Part shown: piece by piece, positions 57,201 to 64,000 of the stretch | How positions within the stretch are numbered: the first letter of the stretch is position 1 | Layout of the letters: each line of letters opens with the position of its first letter | NCBI GenBank assembly: GCA_025331565.1 | Contig: JAFREQ010000015.1 | Coordinates: 1,488,001-1,552,000 of the forward strand | DNA from: Holacanthus passer | Lineage: Eukaryota > Chordata > Actinopteri > Pomacanthidae | DNA length: 64,000 nucleotides | Direction of reading: 5' to 3' | Position numbers and translations under genes: made by a program | Notes under the pieces: generated by a model | The model's database searches: none | The model's input: only the letters and a program-made list of their open reading frames with translations | What the model was told of the DNA's origin: nothing

Positions 57201-58165
57201 GTCGTGGACTCAAACACTTTGTGCCGCCGAAGACAACCAGCAAATGACCCGTCAAAGCAAGACGCCATGTTCAAAGAAACAAAGCAGGTTAGTCACAAAA
57301 CGGTTGTAGTTTAGCAACAAATAGCCCCCAGCTGTCTGCGAGTGTTGCTTTGTGGCAGTTCACCGTTAGCCAAGTTAACCGAGCCTCGCCATGCCCTGTT
57401 TCAACTGCTCGCTCCAACCGGAATAATGTCGGAAAAACGACCCGGTACAGTGATAAAACTTACTTATAATCTCCAGCACTGGTGAGGAACAAGCTATAGC
57501 ATATGTGCTGTAGCCCGAATTGACCACGTCTACATCCTAATATGATTCATTAACTGTCTTTCCCAGACACAAGCCAGGAATGTTTTGTTTCACTTCCTGA
57601 ATTTTCAGGGAGGGTGGTCCATGTGCAAGGGTAGCGACTGCGCATGTGCAGGACCAGGCTTTCTTTGATACCTGCCTGGAAAGACTTTGAATTTAGTAAG
57701 ACTTGAATAAAACCTAATAAAGTCAGATCGATATAATGGACTAGTGGGCGGCAGGTGAGCCGAACCTAAAGAAAGGCTAGAGTGAATTAGTGAGTGGGTG
57801 AGTGAGTGAGTGAGTGTGTGTGTGTGTGTGTCTGTTGTATGCACTGACCTTTGAGCAGCTGCTGGTGATCCTCCTCTATATGCAACTGTTCACACGCTAG
57901 ACCTGCATATGAGAGCAGGTGCGGATGAGGAACCTGCTCCACAATCACCGCAGGGTAATCTGAGTAAGGCCCCAACTGCAAAACACACAAAGACAATTAG
58001 ATTAGATTACAATTTTTCAGATTCCTCTGAAATTTGTATTGCATCACATGCCGGCTCTGTTTCAACATGCACAGAGAAATTCATCGCTGCTCAACGTTTC
58101 CTTACCTGTGACATGTTAACATGGTCACTGGCAAAGTCAAAGATGAGCTCTGACTGCTGAAGCAT
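53687..58165 (-). CDS. elf1: ETS transcription factor of the ELF1 subfamily
   Basis: Nuclear DNA-binding regulator binding GGAA sites. Seven coding exons give 440 aa: 58106-58165, 57849-57975, 55911-56018, 55583-55738, 55403-55477, 54422-54617, 53687-54287. The N-terminal transactivation region has MLQQSELIFDFAS, YPAVIVEQVP and LLSYAGLAC, then ETLVAADSLLNMDCP, as in ELF1/ELF4. A basic GRKPRHRRAESPTP region precedes the ETS domain (about 178-261), with recognition helix NYETMGRALRYYYQRG (R238 and R241). Downstream SAEMLRTLQ...VFRTAQLL matches ELF1 (SEVLRTVQ...LFRTV), which decides for elf1 over elf2 and elf4. Human ELF1 has 619 aa, so the C-terminal third is missing. The ETS domain has NPHAG where mammals have QREKG. 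Tandem with sugt1. It could be a diverged teleost paralogue. Confidence 0.85.
54422..54617 (-). CDS. elf1: elf1 coding exon 6 (ETS domain)
   Basis: Residues 176-240: NTLYLWQFLMELLQDRQVCP...KAVARLWGKHKNKP...YETMGRAL. Phase 1 in, phase 2 out (CTCAG|GTACAC). Confidence 0.95.
54618..55402. other. elf1: elf1 intron 5
   Basis: 785 nt, mostly filled by a dispersed repeat copy (54,695-55,225). Confidence 0.7.
54695..55225. repeat. dispersed DNA-transposon-like repeat, copy 1
   Basis: The ends are inverted repeats: AAAAGTTGGGATGCTGGAA on the left and TCCCAACTTTTCTGGAATCA on the right. The body is shared almost base for base with 62,145-62,665. The length, the AAGTTGGGA ends and the abundance I recall in fish genomes suggest a non-autonomous DNA transposon. 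I do not assign a superfamily. Confidence 0.75.
55403..55477 (-). CDS. elf1: elf1 coding exon 5
   Basis: Residues 151-175: GRKPRHRRAESPTPDIIVKK..., the basic linker before the ETS domain (human GRKTKPPRPDSPATTPNISVKKK). Phase 1 at both ends. Confidence 0.92.
55583..55738 (-). CDS. elf1: elf1 coding exon 4
   Basis: Residues 99-150: SQTFLPSLGDVITTPVTQVT..., matching the ELF1 VAPVTHVSVTL region. Phase 1 at both ends. Confidence 0.85.
55911..56018 (-). CDS. elf1: elf1 coding exon 3
   Basis: Residues 63-98: ...EEETMETLVAADSLLNMDCPDTLSLEQ (human DETIETIEAAEALLNMDSPGPML). Phase 1 at both ends; TCTGTAG acceptor, GTAAGC donor. Confidence 0.92.
56019..57099. other. elf1: elf1 intron 2, 3' part
   Basis: Non-coding. 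A LINE-tail-like repeat (CTTTATTCGTCCCACAGTGG) lies at 56,166-56,270. Confidence 0.5.
56166..56270. repeat. LINE-tail-like repeat (TTTATTCGTCCCACAGTGGGG type)
   Basis: The motif TTTATTxGTCCCACAGTGGG followed by AAATTTGCAAAGCACAGCAG is a familiar fish retroposon end. Superfamily not assigned. Confidence 0.5.
57100..57660 (-). promoter_or_regulatory. elf1: promoter-like island in elf1 intron 2 with candidate alternative first exon
   Basis: A CpG-richer block with an E2F-type TTTGGCGCC (57124-57132), an ETS site CACTTCCTGA (57591-57600) and an NRF1-like TGCGCATGTGCA (57639-57650). On the minus strand, downstream of the NRF1 and ETS sites, a strong donor (AT-AA|GTAAGT, exon side ending at 57464) could close a non-coding exon of about 120 nt that would splice to exon 3. 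Transcription is not shown by the sequence. Confidence 0.4.
57790..57831. repeat. GTGA/GT simple repeat
   Basis: GTGA units (57,790-57,815) pass into GT units, directly next to elf1 exon 2 on its intronic 3' side. Confidence 0.9.
57849..57975 (-). CDS. elf1: elf1 coding exon 2
   Basis: Residues 21-62 plus one base: YPAVIVEQVPHPHLLSYAGLAC..., the conserved ELF1/ELF4 N-terminal block. Phase 0 in, phase 1 out (AAAG|GTCAGT). Confidence 0.94.
58106..58165 (-). CDS. elf1: elf1 coding exon 1
   Basis: Residues 1-20: MLQQSELIFDFASDHVNMSQ (human MAAVVQQNDLVFEFAS). An acceptor-like ATATTCAG ends two bases before the ATG, so the leader is probably spliced from an upstream non-coding exon. Donor CAG|GTAAGG, phase 0. 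Confidence 0.88.
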
Positions 58166-58167
58166 GG

Positions 58168-60737
58168 CTGAATATCCCAAACCCACACACACACACGACC
58201 TTAACTGTGTGAATGCAGCATCACAGCTTTCCTCTGAAGAATAACTTGCACAGGTCCGATGTGTTTTTGTGTCCAGACAGGTCCGGGTTTTGGAGTGAGT
58301 CTTCAAATGAACAGCAATTGACTGTCAGCGCAGATCTACAAAAGAGCTTCCCCCAGAACACGATGAAGTTTGGTCTCATTCCATGCAGCGCGATTCAACA
58401 GTGGCAGAGTGATGTGAGTGTACTAATTGACCAGAGACACAAAGGCGTCACAGGAAACTCATGTTCACTCGCTCTGCTTCGACTCTCGATGAGGAAGTGG
58501 GGGCTGCTAAACTGTCCTGTGGTCTGACTGAACCTGCCAGAGAAGAACGGAGAGAAACATGAACAAATGTGTGTGTAGGTGGTTGGAAAGCCGTTAGAGG
58601 CAAAACACACAGTGAGAGCACCACGACTGCAGTGAATATCAGATGGTAACCGGTTTGACTTTTTTAAATAAAATGCCCAAACAGAGAAATGTGGCCACTG
58701 TGATGTGAGAGGCAGAGAAAACAGCACAGTTTGCTTCCCTCTTTCATATATCTCATTCTGTTGCTCTTATCTTGCTTCTAAAAGAGGCTAAACCAGCAAC
58801 AGGAAGGAAGCGTTTGCACTGCAATGTGTGCCTGTGCCTCTGTGTGTGTGTGTGTGTGTGTGTGGGTGTGTGGTACAAGTAGGGGGGGAGGCGGCTGGTG
58901 TCGAACTTGAAACATCATGTCTTTGCACAATGTTCAAGGTTTCAGGGGCGTTACGTGCACATTCCTAACAACATGACTGTGACGGGGACATTCAGAACAA
59001 AACTACAAAACCAGCTCCTCTTCCCAGTTCCCCTTTAATCGCTTAGTACTGGTCCTTTCACTTATTTTTCTCACCATCCCTGCTCCCCTGTCCTTCATTG
59101 CTAAGGTTAAAAGTTAACCATCAAGTGAATTCAGCCTCTTCTGTCGCTGCTGTACGATGGCCTCCCCTTCACAACTGTCTCACTTTTAAGTTGCGAACAC
59201 TGTTGCTACACCTGCACTCACCTTGAGGTCCTTTCTGTCGAAGATCAGGCCGGTGTTTAGGTTTTGCGTTCAATAGATCTCCCACTGTGAACAAATCCAA
59301 GGAATTTGAATATAATCATTGAGCTGCTACATTGTAATCCCATTAATCCTCAGTTTGGTTGAAACTGTCTCGATAGTTTTTTATACTCCAGCTGCCAAAG
59401 AGAGGGAGAATGTCAGTGCTCTTCTTTGTTTTTATGTGTGTGATAGAGGCACATGTTTGGGTCAGTTATCACACAGGAAGCACAGCTCAGTTAGGAGGCA
59501 CCGCTTCCTGAGTTCCTGTGCCAGACCGCTGCCAACATTTCTGCCAGCAATGGCCTTCTCATTTTTGACTTCCTCTGATGTGTACAGTCGTGTGGTGCTC
59601 AATGATTTACATAGAGTGAAATGGAGGCTGGTTTACTACTCAAAGCGGTATAAGATTTTCAAGTTGAAGGAGGATGAGGAGAAATAGTCCTTTTTCAAAT
59701 AATGCTCTGTGTGCAGTATGTAAAGCTTGATTATAGGAGAGATTAAAGCTGAGAATTAACAGCATCTGTAGCAGTTTTCATAATTGGTTAATTGTTTAAA
59801 TCATTTTAAGCAAAAATATCAGGAATTCTATGGTTCCATCCTCATTTATTATGAATATTTGCTGGTTTTCTTAGTCTTCTATGATAGTAATTTGAATTTA
59901 TTTATGTTTTAGATTATTGGCTGGACAAAGACATCAGCTTGAGCTCTGAGGAGAAATGTGATGGGTATTTTTTTAATAGCAGAGCGATATATTTAATCTA
60001 AATCACATTCGTTTTTAAATGAACTAACATGACCTGATTTTTTTTCGTATACTCATTCTGCCTGTCTTGTAGTTGCAGTGCAAGTTGAATCTAAATTAAC
60101 TAACAGCAACTTTCCCCATCCTAACCTGAAAATCAGGCTGTGGCCCTACATCATCAAGATGCCATGCATGATTTAGTGTCAATGAACATAGTACAAAACA
60201 TGCCGAATGCAGCTTGCATTCTGTGTTTTGTAGAAGTGAACAAGACAATCAGTTCACTGACAAAATATGTGCATTTGTGCCGTTTTTCTTTCTTTGAGTG
60301 GAAGCCATCGCTGCCTGCCATTGTGCCATGTGTGTATGTTCATTGTGAGTGTGCCCTGCAGGCTGCCACTTCTATAGAGAACATCTCTAACAGTACAGTG
60401 CCTGTGTTCATCAGTACTCTGGTCACATAGGTTTGTCTCTGTGGCCTCGGCACTGGGATCTGAGTCTGTGAAGTGGCTGCCAGGCCCCTAAGGAGACTGA
60501 TAAGCCCCCATAACATTCATTCCCCAGTTTGTGTGTGCGTGTGTGTGTGTGTGTGAGAGAGAGAGAGTCAGAGACCGAGATAGAGAGAGTGCGGGTGTAT
60601 TTGACATAAAGGGGCAGAGAGTGTGTATGTGTGAACTAGGCCAGGCTGATAACAGTATGGCAAGTGAGGGAGCAGCTGATAAGCCCCTCTTGTTGCTTGG
60701 GGTAACTGGGCCTTGTTAAATGAACACAGTGAAATAT

Positions 60738-60776
<39 letters not shown>

Positions 60777-62144
60777 AGAGGAGGAGATTGGGAATCGGGG
60801 AATGACGGAGGTGGTCACAACACACCTCTGTTTTTACAACCTTCCTGGTGAGCGTGTGTGTGTGTGTGTGGTTTTGCTATCGTTTAAAGTAAATCATACA
60901 CGGGTATTTTTTTAATAAACATTTCTGGCAGGAAGTTTTAAACTGCGTCAAACAGCCATGCTTAGAAACTCACACACACTCTCTGAAAAATACTTTCACT
61001 TTCTCTTCAGCACATGTCATGCCTCACATCCAGCCAGCCAAAGAGCGATGAACATGTTTCGTTCTTTAGTTGTGTGAAGTATTTTTCATTATACAGAGTA
61101 GTAGGTCTGTTATATGGAATAAGAAGCAGAGGGCTTACCTTGTGTTTACAGCTCGTGTCTGTTTGTGGCAGAGCAGCAACTGCCTGGAGGATCCAGAAGA
61201 GAAACGGAAATTGTTCTCATCCCTTTTGGTAAACAGAGAGCCTTCATCTGCTTCAGACCTGGGATCAGTTTCCTTTTGTGAGTTTCCAGTCACCAAGGAA
61301 AGTGTCACACAGATTTTAGATCAGTGTAGATCGTGTTGATTTTTTTCTTCTTCCCTTCAGCCCTTCTCAGTTATTGCTTCCTCTTTTTTTTTCAAAGAAC
61401 TGCCCCCCCTGTGAGCTCTCATTGGTTACCTGTGTTGTGAGTCAAGGTAACCCATAGTGACCATTGTCAGTGTGGAGCAAATGTAAACACGGGCGTATTT
61501 GCAATGTAAAGCAGCAGAGAGCCAAGCAACCGATCTGCAAACAGCCGAGTGGTTTATATGAGGGTGGACAGCCAGTGGATGTGTGTGATGATCTCACTAC
61601 TACTCACTACATGAAATCATAATGTCAGCTTCAACTACATGAAAAAAAGATTTTCAATTTTAAGAAGTTCTATTTAATGCCTTAGAGTCAATGTTAACAT
61701 ACCACAACATGGACACAAAGGCAAAAAAGGTATGCAAACCACCACACAGGAAGATAGACATTTAATGTAAAACAGAAATCTGTCTTTATCCAGTCCCTGA
61801 TGCTCCCTAGTGGCAAAACTCTGCACCAACACCCTCAACAACAAGTGGGAGTAATCCCTGCATTCCCTTTCCTTTTTTAAAATACACAACAAATTGAGCT
61901 CATATGGCCATCCATCTAAGAGTATGGTTCAGTGATGCTCAGGGGTCTGGTACTTCCTACGTGATCAATGAGACCTCTGTTTCTTGGAAATCCTCAGCCC
62001 TCTCATAAGAATGGGGCCCTCTGCAGCCAGGTATCCTGTCTCTGTATACTGTCACTGCTATGATGGTTGCATAACTACCCTTTCTGTGAACTTCATATAA
62101 GAGAAACTATCTTGTTGTGCATAACCGTCATATGTTCATTAATA
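58168..62144. other. upstream of elf1: intergenic and/or leader introns
   Basis: No coding exon supported. GT microsatellites lie at 58,841-58,862, 60,533-60,555 and 60,739-60,774. A non-coding elf1 leader exon should lie somewhere here but cannot be placed from sequence alone. Confidence 0.5.
60739..60774. repeat. (GT)n microsatellite
   Basis: About eighteen GT units. Confidence 0.95.
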
Positions 62145-62665
62145 CAATCCTGATTCAAGGTTTGGACGCTGTGCAAAACGTCATTAAAAACAGAATGTGT
62201 CATTGGCAAACAAACTGTGTTTGCCAACAACAGTTTCACAAAGTGTTGAGCCCATGTAGTAATCTCCTTTATCCAATCATGTGTTTGACAAAGTGGTGAA
62301 CCTCGCCCCATCCTTGTTGATGGAACCAGTGAGTCTTTCCAGGATGAACCTTTCAGACCCAATCATGATACTATCACCTGTTACCAATGAACCTGTTTAC
62401 CTGTGGAATGATCCAAACAGGTGTTTTTGGATCAGTCCACAACTTTCACAGTCTTTTGTTGCTCCTGTCCCAAATTGTTTGAAATGTGTTGCTGTCATCA
62501 AATTCAGAATGAGCAGATATTTACAAAAAACAATGAAGTTGATGAGACCAAACATTAAATATATTGTCCTATATTGACTATATGTGATAAAGGGTTAGCA
62601 AATTATCACACTCTGTTTTATTAATGTTTTACACAGTATCACAGTTTTTTTTGAATCGGGCTTGC
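62145..62665. repeat. dispersed DNA-transposon-like repeat, copy 2
   Basis: Same orientation and order as 54,695-55,225, for example CCAATGAACCTGTTTACCTG and GGAATGATCCAAACAGGTG in both. The ends (AATCCTGATTCAAGG / TTGAATCGGGCTTGC) are again roughly inverted repeats but more decayed. Confidence 0.75.
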
Positions 62666-64000
62666 ACATAAATAGAAATGGAACATGATAAGTTCTTTGA
62701 CTCAATATTAAAACTCAAAATTAACTCAATATTATAAATGTTCTCTGCTGTCGTAAGAGCTTTAGTTAACCGCACTGATGAGTGTGAGATGATGTATGAG
62801 TCGAAAGTGACGCAGATTCTTACACAACAGATGAGAAGAAAGGAATCAATGTGTTGTTTTATAAATGTTGGAATAATTTATTACAAAATTAGTTTTTGAG
62901 GATTTTAACATTTGCGTCTTTCAAATATGTGCAAGGAACATCAATTTTTTATTGTTATTCTTTTCATCTGATCCGTATTCATCCCATATCAGTGGGTGGA
63001 GTTGGACTGATAAGGCTGAATAAATCAAGCCTCCCCTTCATTCCTTCATTTTTTTGGTCTTTTTTTTTCTAACTTCTGCAACAGCAAGCAGCATAAAGAA
63101 TGTGCTGGTTTGGCTCAGAAATGAAGTTAACTCCCATAATGTTTTGATAAAGTAGCAGAGGGTAAGGTTTTATTATTGCAATATATGTGTGCGTGTGTGA
63201 GAGAGGGAGGGTGGTATTGTTATTGAGAAATAATTAATCCAGTAATCTAATGGACCCCAAAATGAACAGTCATTGTTTTCAGTTTATGTAATAATCACAA
63301 AGAAGTCATTACTCTGATGAGTTTGTTTTCGTTCACTGTTGGAAATTTAAATGCCTGCTGCGTAAAGCTGAAACGATTAGGGACTTTATGAAAATTATTA
63401 GATGGGAGACACAGTCAGACAAGGGGGAGTATAATGCCATTTTTCTTTTGGTTGAAGGTGGGTTCTGACTTTTGTAGGCGAGCTGAGGAGGGCGTTTTAT
63501 TTTTTTCTCAACCTAAATTTATTTTTAGTTTCGGCCTCCCTTTGTAATATAGTTAAAAGTTTAATCAAAAACACAGCTGCCAAATAGTTAATAATGTTTC
63601 AGTTTGCCATATGCCACAGGTTTGTTAATGTGTTCACCGGTGATGCACATTAGAAGTTTGCAAGATACTAAGGTACATTAATACTAATTAAAAATAATAA
63701 ACCAATTTTGTACAGTCCCTTAGTGGAGTAATTGATTAGTCGATCAACAAAATTTGAATGGGTAACAATTTTTCCAAAATTTCTAAATTGATGAATTGTA
63801 TGAGCAACACTATTAACAATTCTGTGGGTTTGTTTTTTTTTGACACCTTGTGTGTAAACAATTCAATGAAGAAAATAACTGGCAGATTAATTGATACTGA
63901 AAATAATTGTTAGTTTAAGCCCTAATACTATGTGTGTGTTCTACAATATGAGTATGGCGTTATTTTCACACCTTTGACCTGAATGAACAACAGCAGACAT
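62666..64000. other. intergenic DNA, no gene seen
   Basis: AT-rich, with short degenerate repeat traces near 63,700-63,930 (ATTGATTAGTCGATCAAC and TTAATTGATACTG types). No coding sequence supported. Confidence 0.5.

Noticed and set aside
59319..59687. 122-codon plus-strand open frame upstream of elf1
   Set aside because: No domain, ordinary intergenic composition and no splice support.
1..64000. CRISPR arrays, operons, prophage or insertion-sequence systems
   Set aside because: No direct-repeat/spacer pattern and no prokaryotic gene organisation. The regular repeats seen are microsatellites, and all clear genes are spliced vertebrate genes.

Overview
The window is nuclear DNA from a ray-finned fish, most likely a percomorph teleost. 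The evidence is vertebrate gene structures with short introns, many (GT)n and (GA)n microsatellites, fish-type interspersed repeats (Tc1-like, hAT-like and LINE relics, plus the dispersed element built around spaced AGTAAAAGTACT-like units), and a standard cytosolic tRNA-Glu. No bacterial, phage or organellar features were seen.

Layout: (1) 1-15,300 is a gene-poor region upstream of pcdh8. It holds one minus-strand tRNA-Glu(CTC) gene, a few degenerate repeats and several homeobox/POU-site-rich blocks that look like developmental enhancers. (2) 15,300-19,500 is pcdh8 (protocadherin 8, also called arcadlin or paraxial protocadherin), plus strand, 3 coding exons, 1021 aa. (3) 20,865-29,200 is cnmd (chondromodulin, also called lect1), plus strand, 7 coding exons, 318 aa. 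(4) 30,170-51,222 is sugt1 (the SGT1 HSP90 co-chaperone), minus strand, 13 coding exons, 323 aa, with an 8.7-kb intron full of transposon relics. (5) 52,186-58,167 is an elf1-type ETS transcription factor, minus strand, 7 coding exons, 440 aa, with a long 3'UTR and probably non-coding leader exons further upstream. (6) 58,168-64,000 is intergenic or elf1 leader DNA with one more dispersed repeat copy.

All four gene models were built by hand from the reading frames. Every intron phase closes and each predicted protein aligns from end to end with the family as I remember it, except that elf1 ends early. The order pcdh8-cnmd-sugt1 matches human chromosome 13q14, which supports orthology. ELF1 is also on human 13q14 but farther away, so its adjacency here is a fish arrangement. 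The genes are neighbours by synteny and do not form a pathway: pcdh8 is a cell-adhesion protein of paraxial mesoderm and synapses, cnmd an anti-angiogenic cartilage protein, sugt1 a kinetochore/NLR co-chaperone, and elf1 a lymphoid/endothelial-type ETS factor.

I found no convincing new multi-gene system. The observations most worth checking are an in-frame stop-free 102-nt intron in pcdh8, a (GT)n tract that takes the place of the polypyrimidine tract before cnmd exon 3, a GC-AG first intron in sugt1, a promoter-like island inside elf1 intron 2, and an elf1 protein with a shortened C terminus and a divergent ETS domain.
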